Source: Halodesulfurarchaeum formicicum
GTDB lineage: Archaea; Halobacteriota; Halobacteria; Halobacteriales; Halobacteriaceae
Direction of reading: 5' to 3'
Assembly (NCBI RefSeq): GCF_001886955.1
Contig: NZ_CP016804.1
Location: forward strand, 1,860,001 to 1,924,000
DNA length: 64,000 nt
Shown here one piece after another: positions 33,760 to 42,830 of the stretch (position 1 is the stretch's first letter; each line of letters begins with the position of its first letter). Both the position numbers and the translations under genes were made by a program. The notes below the pieces were generated by a model. It had not been told where the DNA came from. It searched no databases and worked only from the letters and a program-made list of their open reading frames with translations.

Positions 33760-34020
33760 ATGCCCACGGTCCACGAACTGCGAAACGAGATCCGAGTCGC
33801 CGTCGGCCGACACGAGCGGATCGAATCGACGGGATTCACCAAAGAAGCGCTCGCGGCCATCTGTGCGGCCGTCGGAGCGCCGGTCGACACGAGCCGACTC
33901 CCGCCGAAAGCCGAGATGCGGAATCGAATCGCCAACGCACTCGAACTGGAGGCGGATTCGTTCGATCGGTCCTTCAGGAAGGCCGAACTGGAGGCGATCG
34001 CAAGCGTCGTGCGCGAGTGA
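33760..34020 (+). CDS. small conserved-type haloarchaeal protein, function unknown
   Basis: 86 residues, mostly helical, charged: LRNEIRVAVG, FTKEALAAICAAVGA, PPKAEMRNRIANALELE, FRKAELEAIASVV. The two halves look like a repeated helix-turn pattern (FTKEALAAI / FRKAELEAI), which may be an internal duplication of a short helical unit. ATG is 39 bp after the membrane gene. Third-position GC supports coding. No family recognised. Confidence 0.7.
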   Translation: MPTVHELRNEIRVAVGRHERIESTGFTKEALAAICAAVGAPVDTSRLPPKAEMRNRIANALELEADSFDRSFRKAELEAIASVVRE

Positions 34021-34048
34021 GCGGGACACACCGACTGGCGATCGCCCC

Positions 34049-34201
34049 GTGACTACAGCGTATGCGGAACTGACGTTTCACGGACTCGACATCGGGCTGG
34101 TCGAGCCCGGCGACGATCTGATCGAGCGGCTCCTCGAAACCACGGCCAGGAGTGGTTCTAGACCGGCTCGCCGAAGGCGTAGAAGGTGTTGTGATCCGTG
34201 A
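34049..34201 (+). pseudogene. possible remnant of a CofE-like (F420-0 ligase) N-terminus
   Basis: A GTG-initiated frame reads about 36 residues, including GLDIGLVEPGDDLIERLLET, which resembles the start of coenzyme F420-0:glutamyl ligase domains (pattern G-L-P-x-V-x-P-G-D-D-L). The frame then runs antisense into the end of the convergent methylthiotransferase gene and gives an Arg-rich, non-gene-like tail before stopping. This fits a gene fragment, but chance resemblance over 20 residues cannot be excluded. Confidence 0.25.
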
Positions 34202-35405
34202 TCGTGACCTCGAAGCGCTCGCCGAGTGAGCGGTCCCCGGTCAGTTCGCCCGGGACGACGATCCGGTGGTAGGCGTCGTCGTAGGCCTGGATCGAGTCCC
34301 CCGTGCCTGGTTCGACGGCCATGACCTCACGTCGGGTGCCCAGCAGGTCTTCGTGGACCGCCCCGACGATCTCCGCCTTGCGTGCCGAGAGGTCCTTCGA
34401 GCGCTCCTTCTTGACCGTGCCGCCGAGCCCCTTCATGTCAGCCGCGTCGGTCCCCGGGCGCTTCGAGAAGCGGGTGACGTTGATGGTCTCGGGTTCGACA
34501 GTTTCCAGGAGATGCACGCTCTCTTGGTGGTCGGCCTCGGTCTCCGTGGGAAAGCCGACGACGAAATCCGTCGCCAGCGTCCACTCATCGAGAGTCCGAT
34601 CGAGGGTGTTGACGATCTCGCGGAACTCCGCGACTGAGTGCTGACGACGCATTGCGTCGAGGACGGAATCAGAGCCCGACTGGACCGGCAGGTGGAGGAA
34701 GTTGTAGAGTTTGGGGCACTCCGCGAGGAGGGTGGCGATCTCCTCCCGGATCGGGTAGATCCCCCAGGGGTTTGCCATCCCGATCCGGACCCGGAAGTCC
34801 CCGTCGAGATCACAGAGCCCCCGGAGCAACTCCGGGAGCCATCGCTCGCCCTGATCGAGGCCGTAGACGCCCGTGTCCTGGCCGGTGATCCGGATCTCGC
34901 GGGCCCCCGCGTCGAGCAGTTCGCGGGCCCGGTCGAGGTTCCGCTCGACCGGCGGCGAGTCGATGCGCCCGGTCGCGGCCTTGGTGATGCAGTACGAACA
35001 GTCGCTCATGCAGCCACGAGCGAGGGGCAGAATGCCGATCACGCCATCCAGAATCGGTTCAGTGTCGGGCGTGACAGTCGGACACTCCCCGTTGCCGACG
35101 GCCTGGGGTACCTCGTCCCAGCCCAGCACCTGGGCGTCCACGCCGGCCTCTTCGAAGGCCGTCTCCTGGGCCAGTGCCATACAGCCCGTGACGATGAGAT
35201 CCGTTCCAGAATCGAGTTCGGCGGCCCGGCGGAGCATGTTGTTCTCCGTGGTCTCGATCACGGTACAGGTGTTGAGGATCACCACATCGGCGGCCTCGGG
35301 TGACTCGACCGGCCGGTGCCCGCCGTCACGGAGCCGCCGCTCGATGTGGCGGCTCTCGCCCCGGTTGGCCGTACACCCGTAGGTCTCGATGTAGTACCGG
35401 GCCAT
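34158..35405 (-). CDS. tRNA t6A37 methylthiotransferase (MtaB/CDKAL1-type)
   Basis: 415 residues. N-terminal UPF0004 domain with Cys11 in ETYGCTANRGES, Cys in NTCTV and Cys in TGCMA for one [4Fe-4S]; radical-SAM triad ARGCMSDCSYC near 133-141; C-terminal TRAM domain from about 350 to 412. It converts t6A37 to ms2t6A37 in tRNAs reading ANN codons. Archaeal members belong to the CDKAL1 branch. Convergent with a small-protein gene; its 3' end overlaps a possible CofE fragment. Confidence 0.92.
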   Translation of the reverse strand: MARYYIETYGCTANRGESRHIERRLRDGGHRPVESPEAADVVILNTCTVIETTENNMLRRAAELDSGTDLIVTGCMALAQETAFEEAGVDAQVLGWDEVPQAVGNGECPTVTPDTEPILDGVIGILPLARGCMSDCSYCITKAATGRIDSPPVERNLDRARELLDAGAREIRITGQDTGVYGLDQGERWLPELLRGLCDLDGDFRVRIGMANPWGIYPIREEIATLLAECPKLYNFLHLPVQSGSDSVLDAMRRQHSVAEFREIVNTLDRTLDEWTLATDFVVGFPTETEADHQESVHLLETVEPETINVTRFSKRPGTDAADMKGLGGTVKKERSKDLSARKAEIVGAVHEDLLGTRREVMAVEPGTGDSIQAYDDAYHRIVVPGELTGDRSLGERFEVTITDHNTFYAFGEPV

Positions 35406-35461
35406 CGACTCAGGGTTGTCCCGAACCCGGAAAAGCGTCGCGCTTGGGGCCGATTGGACGG

Positions 35462-36100
35462 CTACTCGGGCGCGCCCGACAGAATCTCGACCCCCGAACT
35501 CGCCCCGATGCGCTCGGCCCCGGCCTCGAGCATCGCCATCGCCGCCTCGTAGCTCCCGATGCCGCCGCTCGCTTTAACCGGTCGGTACTCGGCCAGGAGT
35601 TCGACGTCTTCGACCGTGGCCCCGCCATCCGCAAAGCCGGTCGCGGTCTTCAGGAAGTCCACGTCGGCAGCCACGGCGGCCTCGCCGGCGGCGTGTTTCT
35701 CCGCTTCGGAGAGCAGCGGCGCCTCGACGATGACTTTGACCGGGACGGCCACCGCCTCGACGATCGCAGCCAGTTCAGCCGTGACGGCCTGGGTCTCGCC
35801 CGCCTGGAGCCGCCCGACGTTGAGGACCACGTCGAGTTCGTCAGCGCCCGCCTCGACGGCTCGGACTGCCTCCTCGCGTTTGATCGCCGGGTCGTGCTGG
35901 CCGTGTGGGAAGCCGATCACGGTGGCGATGGTCGTCTCCGCTTCGGCCAGGTCGCGGGCTTCGGCCACGTAACACGGCGGAATACAGACGTTCATGCCCC
36001 ACGCTTCGGCTTCCTCGATTACCTGGCGCACGTCGGCTTTAGTCGTCTCCGGGCCGAGAACCGTATGATCGATGTGTCCCGCGAGTTCGTCCTGGTTCAT
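35462..36100 (-). CDS. deoC: deoxyribose-phosphate aldolase
   Basis: 212 residues from the ATG at 36100. Class I aldolase barrel with Asp90 in [10 protein letters not shown], Schiff-base Lys151 in FLKTATGF and Lys176 in [16 protein letters not shown] is the substrate-binding start. It cleaves deoxyribose 5-phosphate to acetaldehyde and glyceraldehyde 3-phosphate. With the nearby isomerase, PfkB kinase and nucleoside phosphorylase it suggests nucleoside catabolism; a role on another sugar phosphate is possible. Confidence 0.94.
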   Translation of the reverse strand: MNQDELAGHIDHTVLGPETTKADVRQVIEEAEAWGMNVCIPPCYVAEARDLAEAETTIATVIGFPHGQHDPAIKREEAVRAVEAGADELDVVLNVGRLQAGETQAVTAELAAIVEAVAVPVKVIVEAPLLSEAEKHAAGEAAVAADVDFLKTATGFADGGATVEDVELLAEYRPVKASGGIGSYEAAMAMLEAGAERIGASSGVEILSGAPE

Positions 36101-36134
36101 ACTCGCCCGGACGGGCGGGACTGCCAAAAAGAGC

Positions 36135-36728
36135 TCACTCGACCATTCCGGGGGCCCGACCGAGTGCCGTCGCGAGTTCCTCGGCGAGGGCGCCCTGCAG
36201 GTGCGCCCGGTAGGCTGGCCGGGAGACGAGCCCGCGGCTTCGGTCGCTCACGGTCACCTCGCCGTGAACGACGTACGGATCGGCGTTCGTGACAACCAGT
36301 GATGAGCCCTCGGTCGCCAGGCCGGTCGCGAGGCTCACGTTCCCCGACCCGACGAAGGCAAAGCTGGCGGTCACACGACCGCTGGGCGCAACTGGGTTGT
36401 ACTGGACCGAGCGCTCGCGAAGGTCGACGACCAGAATCGAGCCGTTCCAGTCAGCAGTCGGCTCGGGGGCCTGCTCGATCGACTGGAACGTGGACGAGAG
36501 TTCGGTAGCGAGGTCACCACGCAGCATCGAGGCGTGTGGGTCCTCGCCCAGGACGACGAGCTGAACCGGGCGCTCGACCGGCGCGGCCGCGTCCCCGAGC
36601 TGGCTCGTCCCGACCGAGGCGTTCGCCGTCGTCTCTGACTCCAGCACCTGGAAGTCCGCGAACGCAAAGAGGGCTCCCACCAGGGCGAGGAGCAGAACCG
36701 CGACGAGGAGGATACGACGGGCGTCCAT
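36135..36728 (-). CDS. membrane-anchored extracellular protein of unknown function
   Basis: 197 residues. A single N-terminal helix (about 6-24, [20 protein letters not shown]) is followed by a polar domain with alternating strands ([65 protein letters not shown]). It lies 34 bp upstream of deoC on the same strand and is divergent from the isomerase gene. No domain recognised. Confidence 0.7.
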   Translation of the reverse strand: MDARRILLVAVLLLALVGALFAFADFQVLESETTANASVGTSQLGDAAAPVERPVQLVVLGEDPHASMLRGDLATELSSTFQSIEQAPEPTADWNGSILVVDLRERSVQYNPVAPSGRVTASFAFVGSGNVSLATGLATEGSSLVVTNADPYVVHGEVTVSDRSRGLVSRPAYRAHLQGALAEELATALGRAPGMVE

Positions 36729-36800
36729 ACCTTACGTACTTGACACGCCATCCTGTAGTTACCGGTGGATCGGGGGCGATTTTTTGGCCCGTGCCCGCCA

Positions 36801-37757
36801 ATGGCACCTATGCCCATCGAGGAGGTCGAGGAGACCGCCGAGGCCATCGAGACCATGGAGATCCGTGGGGCAGCCACCATCGCCGGGGCGGCCGCAGCGG
36901 CCCTGGAGAGTCAGGCCGCGGCGAGCGAGGCCACCGACCCCGAGGCTTTCGAGGCCGAGCTCCGGGCGGCCGCCCGGACCCTCTATCAGACCCGGCCGAC
37001 GGCGGTGAGCCTACCGAACGCGCTGCGATTCGTCCTCCAGGACCTCGAGGGGGCGACCGTCGAGGAGCTTCGGGAGACCGTCCTGACCCGGACCCGGAAG
37101 TTCCGTGCGGATCTGGAACACGCCCAGGAGCGACTGGGCCGGATCGGCGCGAACCGGCTGCGGGACGGTGACGTCATCATGACCCACTGTCACTCCACCG
37201 ACGCGTTGGCGACGGTGGAGCACGCCGTCGACGCCGGGAAAGACATCGAGGCCATCGTGAAGGAGACACGCCCACGAAACCAGGGGCACATCACGGCCCA
37301 GCGGCTCCGCGAACTCGGCGTCCCGGTGACGTTGATCGTCGACAGCGCCGCCCATCGGTATCTCAACGACGTCGATCACGTCCTCGTCGGAGCCGACAGC
37401 ATCGCCGCGGATGGCTCGGTGATCAACAAGATCGGCACCAGCGGGCTGGCGGTCAACGCCCGTGATCGGGGCACGCCTATCGTGGTCGCAGCCCAGACGA
37501 TCAAGCTCCATCCCGGCACGCTCACGGGCCATACAGTCGAGATCGAGATGCGTGCGGAAAGCGAGGTCATCTCCAAGGCGGACCGCGAGAAAATCGGGGA
37601 GATCACCGTAAAGAACCCGGCCTTCGACGTCACGCCGCCCCGGCACGTCGACGCGATCATCACCGAACGGGGCCAGTACCCACCCGAAAGCATCGTCTCG
37701 CTCATGCGGGAACTCTACGGTGACGTGGACGAGGAGCCCTGGGCGGAGCCGAACTGA
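36801..37757 (+). CDS. ribose-1,5-bisphosphate isomerase
   Basis: 318 residues. An eIF2B-alpha/MtnA-like fold: helical head (EEVEETAEAIETMEIRGAATIAGAAA, in parts), GDVIMTHCHSTDAL with the catalytic Cys, LIVDSAAHRYLNDVDHVLVGADSIAADGSVINKIGT (in parts) with the catalytic Asp, and closing FDVTPPRHVDAIITERG. The KETRPRNQG segment is typical of R15P isomerases rather than translation factors. It converts ribose 1,5-bisphosphate to ribulose 1,5-bisphosphate. An in-frame ATG at 36810 fits a TTTTTT box slightly better, so the start could be three codons later. Confidence 0.9.
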   Translation: MAPMPIEEVEETAEAIETMEIRGAATIAGAAAAALESQAAASEATDPEAFEAELRAAARTLYQTRPTAVSLPNALRFVLQDLEGATVEELRETVLTRTRKFRADLEHAQERLGRIGANRLRDGDVIMTHCHSTDALATVEHAVDAGKDIEAIVKETRPRNQGHITAQRLRELGVPVTLIVDSAAHRYLNDVDHVLVGADSIAADGSVINKIGTSGLAVNARDRGTPIVVAAQTIKLHPGTLTGHTVEIEMRAESEVISKADREKIGEITVKNPAFDVTPPRHVDAIITERGQYPPESIVSLMRELYGDVDEEPWAEPN

Positions 37758-37810
37758 GACCCCGACCGGCCAAGGACAACGCTTTCGGCCCCGGGCGGGC
37801 GAGTGAGGGT

Positions 37811-38629
37811 ATGTTGCTACCGACCGGGTCGACGCTGCCGCCGCTCCCCTATCTGGTGGGGCTGGCGGCCGCGTTGCTGGTGGTGAGTGCCTGGTTGTAC
37901 CGCCGGGACGTGGCACTGCAGACCCGCACCGTGCTGGCGCTCGCGCCGTGGATGGTACTGGGGTCGGCCCTGTACGTCTGCTATCAGATCGGAGCCGCCC
38001 CGGCCGCGCTCGCGCCGCTTTGCAGTTCGCCCACGGTCTATGCCTCGACGGCGGTGCTCGCCGGCCTGGTCTGGGCGCTCGCGAGTCGGTTCGAGGCCAC
38101 CGACCGCTGGCTGGCCGGCACCGGTGTGGTCCTCTCGCTTTTCCCCATCGGCGTTGCCATCGCCGTCGCGCTGGACGCTGAGTCGTTCAGCCCCGGGTGG
38201 TCGATCCTCGGCGCGGTGCTCGCCGGCCTGCTGGCGCTTCTCATCTGGTATGTGCTGGGTCAGTACCAGCCGGAAACGACAGCCATTCTCGGCCCAGCCG
38301 GTGGGGTGGCAGTCTTCGCGCACGTCCTGGACGGCATTTCCACGACGATCGGAATCGACGTGTTACAGTTCGGCGAGCAGACCCCCCTCTCGGCGGCGCT
38401 CATCGAACTCGGGGCCGCGCTCCCGACCGCGCCCTACATCGGCACTGGCTGGGTGTTCGCCCTGGTGAAGATCGCGCTGGGCGTGGCCGTCGTCTGGTTC
38501 ATTGCCGATCTGGTCCGGGACGACCCGCCGCTGGGGAACGGGCTACTCCTGGTGATTACGGCCGTGGGACTGGGGCCCGCAACACACAACCTCATTCTCT
38601 TCGCCGTCGCCGGGCCCGCCGGGGTTTAA
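37811..38629 (+). CDS. DUF63 family membrane protein
   Basis: 272 residues with about eight hydrophobic helices. LPPLPYLVGLAAALLVVSAWLYRR (in parts), VFAHVLDGISTTIGIDVLQFGEQTPLSAALIELG (in parts) and GPATHNLILF match DUF63, an archaeal integral membrane family with conserved His and Asp in the membrane (AHVLDG, ATHN). Function unknown; the buried charged residues suggest transport or catalysis. Between the isomerase and the kinase genes. Confidence 0.85.
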   Translation: MLLPTGSTLPPLPYLVGLAAALLVVSAWLYRRDVALQTRTVLALAPWMVLGSALYVCYQIGAAPAALAPLCSSPTVYASTAVLAGLVWALASRFEATDRWLAGTGVVLSLFPIGVAIAVALDAESFSPGWSILGAVLAGLLALLIWYVLGQYQPETTAILGPAGGVAVFAHVLDGISTTIGIDVLQFGEQTPLSAALIELGAALPTAPYIGTGWVFALVKIALGVAVVWFIADLVRDDPPLGNGLLLVITAVGLGPATHNLILFAVAGPAGV

Positions 38630-38654
38630 CACCCAGCGGGGCCCAGTGACAGCT

Positions 38655-39581
38655 ATGGGTCGGATCATCGCCGCCGGGCACCTCAACTGGGATGTCACCC
38701 TGCGAGTGACGGCCCTCCCGGACCCTGATGGAGAGGCCCAGATCACCGAGCAGCACCGGGCCGGGGGCGGCAGCGCGGCCAACGTCGCCAGCGCGCTCGC
38801 CGGCTTCGGCCTGGCGGCCGGCCTGATCGGGAGTGTTGGCACCGACCAACACGGCCGGATGGCGACCCGCGAACTCAGAACCCAGGGGGTAGACACCGAC
38901 AGCGTCGTCACTGTCGAGGGCGAGACGACGGTCAAGTACATCGTCGTGGACGAGGCCGGCGAGGTCATGGTCCTGGCAAACGACGGCGTAAACGAGGCCA
39001 TCGGACCCGAGGCCGTCGAGCCGGCGATGGTCGAGGGGGCCGATCACGTCCATCTCACCGGCCAGCGACCGGATACAGCGGCGGCGCTCATCGAAGTCGC
39101 GAACGCGGCCGGGCTCACGGTAAGCTTCGATCCCGGCCGGCGGATCGAGCAACGGGCCTTCGAGCCACTCCTGGACCAGGTGGACGTCCTCCTCCTCAAC
39201 GAGCGGGAGGCAACCGCCGTGTTTCCCGCCGCGTCCGGGCCCCCGATCGAGCGGGCGGCCAGCCCCGACCGGGTCATCGTCGTCAAGCGTGGCGCGGACG
39301 GCGCGAGTGTGTACACGGGAGACGAGACCCACCATCACCCGGGGTTCGCCGTCGAGGCCGTGGACACCACCGGAGCGGGGGACGCCTTCGCGGCGGGATT
39401 CCTGGCGGCCACGGTCGGCGGGGAGTCCTTCGGGCGGCCAGGAAGCGGCGCCGAACCCGATTACGAGCGGGCGCTCGCGGTCGCGAACGGAAGCGGCGCG
39501 CTCACGGTTCAGGCGGCGGGGGCCCGGTCGGCACCCAGTCGGGTTGCACTCGCGGCCTTCCTCGCCGAACGGACCGTCTAA
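38655..39581 (+). CDS. PfkB family sugar/nucleoside kinase
   Basis: 308 residues from the ATG at 38655. GGGSAANVASALAGFG substrate motif, VLLLNEREATAVF, and the anion-hole/catalytic signature DTTGAGDAFAAGF with its Asp. PfkB kinases include ribokinase, nucleoside kinases and the haloarchaeal ribose-1-phosphate kinase. Placement between R15P isomerase and a nucleoside phosphorylase favours ribose 1-phosphate (product R15P) or a nucleoside as substrate; this is inference from neighbours. Confidence 0.88.
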   Translation: MGRIIAAGHLNWDVTLRVTALPDPDGEAQITEQHRAGGGSAANVASALAGFGLAAGLIGSVGTDQHGRMATRELRTQGVDTDSVVTVEGETTVKYIVVDEAGEVMVLANDGVNEAIGPEAVEPAMVEGADHVHLTGQRPDTAAALIEVANAAGLTVSFDPGRRIEQRAFEPLLDQVDVLLLNEREATAVFPAASGPPIERAASPDRVIVVKRGADGASVYTGDETHHHPGFAVEAVDTTGAGDAFAAGFLAATVGGESFGRPGSGAEPDYERALAVANGSGALTVQAAGARSAPSRVALAAFLAERTV

Positions 39582-39624
39582 CTCACACCAGCGGGCTTTT
39601 CGACCCGCCGCGGTATGGAACGGT

Positions 39625-40353
39625 ATGGGCAACCAGCCACACATCCAGGTCGCTGCCGGGGAGGTAAACGAGATCGCGCTGCTCCCGGGTGATCCGGGCC
39701 GCGTCGATCGCATCGCCGCCCAGTGTACCGACGCGACGACCGTGGCCCAAAATCGGGAGTACAAGGTCGTCAACGCCACCTACGAGGGCGTCGACCTGAC
39801 CATCGTCTCGACCGGAATCGGCTCGCCCTCCGCGGCCATCGCCGTCGAGGAACTCGAACGCGTGGGCGTCGAGACGGTGATCCGGGTCGGCACCACCGGG
39901 GCCCTCCAGGCCGACATGGAGATCGGCGACATGGTCGTCGCGACCGGGGCCACCAAGGACGAAGGGACCTCGAAGCGCTACGAGAGCGTGGCGAACCCCG
40001 CCGTCCCGGATTATGACGTGGTCTCGGCGCTGGTCGAGGCCGCCGAGGCAAACGACGAGGCCGTCCACGTCGGCCCGATCGCGACCGACGACGCCTTTTA
40101 CGCCGAAACCGACGCCGTCGTCGCCGACTGGGAGGCCGCCGGCCTCCTGGCCGTCGAGATGGAGGCCGCGGCGATCTTCACGCTCGCCCGGCGCAAGGGG
40201 ATGGACGCCGGCGCGATCTGTACCGTCGACGGCAATCTCGTCTCCGGGAGCCAGAAGGGCGAGGGCGAGGAAGAACTCCCGCCAAAAGCAAAGGACAACG
40301 TCGAGCGAGCCATCGGTCTGGCACTGTCCGCGGCGACGTCCCTGGCCGACTGA
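39625..40353 (+). CDS. nucleoside (uridine-type) phosphorylase
   Basis: 242 residues from the ATG at 39625. LLPGDPGRVDRIAA with phosphate loop, VSTGIGSPSAAIAVEEL, IRVGTTGALQADMEIGD and LLAVEMEAAAIFTLARRKG match the NP-I family, Udp branch. It phosphorolyses nucleosides to a base and ribose 1-phosphate. 43 bp after the PfkB gene; the product could be passed to that kinase and then to the isomerase. Confidence 0.92.
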   Translation: MGNQPHIQVAAGEVNEIALLPGDPGRVDRIAAQCTDATTVAQNREYKVVNATYEGVDLTIVSTGIGSPSAAIAVEELERVGVETVIRVGTTGALQADMEIGDMVVATGATKDEGTSKRYESVANPAVPDYDVVSALVEAAEANDEAVHVGPIATDDAFYAETDAVVADWEAAGLLAVEMEAAAIFTLARRKGMDAGAICTVDGNLVSGSQKGEGEEELPPKAKDNVERAIGLALSAATSLAD

Positions 40354-40386
40354 AAGGCTCTTTGCCGGCCGGCCCGAACGCCGGAT

Positions 40387-40662
40387 ATGGAGTGGAAGCT
40401 CTTTGCCGACCTCGCCGAGACGGCCGGCGAGAAGCGGGTCGCCGTCGATCCGGCCCCCGAACCGACCGTCGAGGACGCCCTGGAGGCGCTCTTCGAGTCC
40501 CATCCGGCGCTCCGGGACCGCGTGCTGGCCGACGGCGAGGTGGCCGATCACGTCAACCTGTTGCTGAACGGCGAGTCCGTGACCGACCGCGAGTCGGGAC
40601 TGGGGACCCAGGTCGAGTCGGGGGACGAACTCGCGCTGTTCCCGCCGGTCAGCGGCGGGTAG
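40387..40662 (+). CDS. samp: ubiquitin-like small archaeal modifier protein / MoaD-like
   Basis: 91 residues in a beta-grasp pattern: MEWKLFADLAETAGEKRV, helical EDALEALFESHPALRDRV, VNLLLNGESV, GDELALFPPVSGG. The Gly-Gly C-terminus is complete, and VSGG is the same ending as H. volcanii SAMP1. Such proteins are adenylated by an E1-like enzyme and joined to lysines or act as sulfur carriers for molybdopterin. No E1 gene is in the window. Its last 14 bases overlap the convergent acetyltransferase gene. Confidence 0.92.
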   Translation: MEWKLFADLAETAGEKRVAVDPAPEPTVEDALEALFESHPALRDRVLADGEVADHVNLLLNGESVTDRESGLGTQVESGDELALFPPVSGG

Positions 40663-41557
40663 GTCGCCCGGTCAGATCGACCCGAACCACGAAATCGGGA
40701 TTATCGGCCAGTTCGATCCGGTGCGCCGCGGCGTCCCCGACCACGCGAGGCGTCTCGGGGAGCAATACACGAACCCGGTCAGCACCGACCATCGCTGCAT
40801 CACGCGAGATCGCAGCCAGGAGATCCCCAGCCGCAGGCAGGTCCTCCCAGGCCGCGAGGCCGTACTCCGCCCAGGTCGCTGATTGATCACCCGCCTCACG
40901 CTCGATGACACGGGCCCGGTAGGTCGCGGCGACGACCCCGTCCCGGTCGATCGAAAGCACCGATTCGGTCTCCCCAGCCCACTGAAAGTCGCCCAGGGTC
41001 ACCTCCGAGAGCGCCCACGGGACCTCGCTGTCCAGCCCCAGGCCATCAAGCGTGTCCCGCTCCCGGGCGTGTTGCCAATAGGTCCAGGCCGCCTTCGGGT
41101 CCCGACGCACCGTCCCATCGACCTCGGCCTCGGGGTCGGGTTCCGGGTGGCCCCACCGGAACTCTACGCCCGAATCGAAGCCCGCGGCCCGGGTGAGCCC
41201 CAGGCCCATCACGTTCCAGGAGAACACCATCGCCCGCCCGACGGTCGCACCGGCCTCACGCGCCCACTCGAAAGCCCGGTCGGTCAGGGCCTCGCCGACG
41301 CCGGAGCCACGATGGGCCGGATCGACGCGCAGCCCCTGAAACCAGGCCTCGTGACCGGAGAGCAGGACCGCGCGAATCAGGCCGATCGGCGTGCCATCCG
41401 CTTCGGCGACGAAGGTCTGCTGGTCCGGCCCCGTCTGGGTGGCCCACTTCGGGAAAATGTGGTTGATGTAATCCCCGCCCTCGTACTGCTCCCAGGTGTC
41501 CTGGGTGAACGCCGCGATGGCGTCCTGGTCCGTCTCGCGGGCGGGGCGAATCCTCAT
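40649..41557 (-). CDS. GNAT family N-acetyltransferase
   Basis: 302 residues from the ATG overlapping the gatD stop (ATGA). IRPARETDQDAIAAFTQDTWE start, then the acetyl-CoA motif LRVDPAHRGSGVGEALTDRAFEWAREAG (in parts), with R-G-S-G-V-G. The first ~150 residues are the GNAT domain; the second half (from about 170) has no recognised domain, perhaps a degenerate second GNAT. Substrate unknown. Translational coupling with gatD suggests co-production. Confidence 0.85.
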   Translation of the reverse strand: MRIRPARETDQDAIAAFTQDTWEQYEGGDYINHIFPKWATQTGPDQQTFVAEADGTPIGLIRAVLLSGHEAWFQGLRVDPAHRGSGVGEALTDRAFEWAREAGATVGRAMVFSWNVMGLGLTRAAGFDSGVEFRWGHPEPDPEAEVDGTVRRDPKAAWTYWQHARERDTLDGLGLDSEVPWALSEVTLGDFQWAGETESVLSIDRDGVVAATYRARVIEREAGDQSATWAEYGLAAWEDLPAAGDLLAAISRDAAMVGADRVRVLLPETPRVVGDAAAHRIELADNPDFVVRVDLTGRPTRR

Positions 41558-42795
41558 GTCCAGGGGACCGATCGGTCGGTCAGTTCGCCCGCAAGCGAGG
41601 TCTGCATCGCACTTTCCACGTCGGCCCGGTTCGCGAGGACCCACATGAGCTTCACGAGGGCCGTTCCCGGGAGCATGTCCTCGCCCTCGATGACCCCCGC
41701 CTCCAGGAGGTCCCGACCGGTGTCGTACACCCGGTCACAGACCCGGCCTTCGAGACACTGACTGGTCATGACGACGGTCGTCCCCCGGTCGGTCAGTTCC
41801 TCGATCTGCTCGATCATGTCGGTGTGGACGTGGCCCAGCCCGGTACCCTCGATCACCACGCCCTCCTTCTCGCGGACCATGGACAGGCAGGTCTGATCCA
41901 TTCCCGGGGTGAACTTCACGAGTTCGACCTCGGTCTCCAGCCCGCTTGTGACCGAGAGGTCCTGTTCGCCACGCTCGCGATACGCGCCGTCGAAGGTCAC
42001 CGCGCCGGTCTCGTAGTCCACGTGTCCCAGTGGCTCGCCACCCACCGTCTCGAAGGCGTTCCGCCGGGAGGTGTGATTCTTCCGGGCGCGGGTCCCCCGA
42101 TGCAGCGCGACCCGGTCGTCCGACTCGGTGGCGTGCATCGCGATCATGACCTCCGCGGCGTCTGCCTTGGCCGCCCGAACCGCCCCGACGACGTTGACCA
42201 CGTTGTCAGAGGAGGGCCGGTCGGCCGAGCGCTGGCTCCCCGTGAAGACGATCGGCACGGGACTGTCGAGCATGAAGGAGATCGCGCTGGCCGTGTACTG
42301 CATGGTGTCCGTGCCGTGCATCACGACGATGCCGTCGGCCCCGGCCTCGATTTCGGCCTCGATTACGGCCGCCAGGTCCTGCCAGACCGCCGGCGTCATG
42401 TTCTCCGAGAGGATGTTGCGCACGACCCGGCCGCGGTAGTTCGCCATGCCCGCCAGTTCGGGGACGGCCCGGAGCACGTCCTCGGCGTCGAACTGCGCGG
42501 TGACCGCCCCGGTCCGATAGTCGACCGTCGAGGCGATGGTCCCGCCGGTGGTCAAAAGCGAGATTGTCGGCAAGTCGTCGTCGAACTCGACAGTGGAGGT
42601 CTCCTCGGTATCCGACTCGGCGACATCATAGACGTCTGCTTCGAGGACCTCGACTGTGGCTGCCGCCCGATCCACACCGACGTTGTACCCGCTTTCGAGC
42701 TTGACGACGAGATGTGTCCCCGTCGAGGAGGGCATCACGATACCCTCGTGTTCCTGTCCGGCCCGCTCGACGCGGACGCGATCCCCTGGGTTCAT
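41554..42795 (-). CDS. gatD: glutamyl-tRNA(Gln) amidotransferase subunit D
   Basis: 413 residues from the ATG at 42795. A short N-terminal barrel-like domain (PGDRVRVERAGQEHEGIVM) precedes an asparaginase-type glutaminase with TTGGTIAS (catalytic Thr), VMHGTDTMQYTASAISFML and EGTGLGHVHTDM. GatD supplies ammonia to GatE for Gln-tRNA formation in archaea. gatE is not in the window. Confidence 0.94.
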   Translation of the reverse strand: MNPGDRVRVERAGQEHEGIVMPSSTGTHLVVKLESGYNVGVDRAAATVEVLEADVYDVAESDTEETSTVEFDDDLPTISLLTTGGTIASTVDYRTGAVTAQFDAEDVLRAVPELAGMANYRGRVVRNILSENMTPAVWQDLAAVIEAEIEAGADGIVVMHGTDTMQYTASAISFMLDSPVPIVFTGSQRSADRPSSDNVVNVVGAVRAAKADAAEVMIAMHATESDDRVALHRGTRARKNHTSRRNAFETVGGEPLGHVDYETGAVTFDGAYRERGEQDLSVTSGLETEVELVKFTPGMDQTCLSMVREKEGVVIEGTGLGHVHTDMIEQIEELTDRGTTVVMTSQCLEGRVCDRVYDTGRDLLEAGVIEGEDMLPGTALVKLMWVLANRADVESAMQTSLAGELTDRSVPWT

Positions 42796-42830
42796 GAACG
42801 GGCGTAATCGGGCTCGACTCTTGAAAGCAC

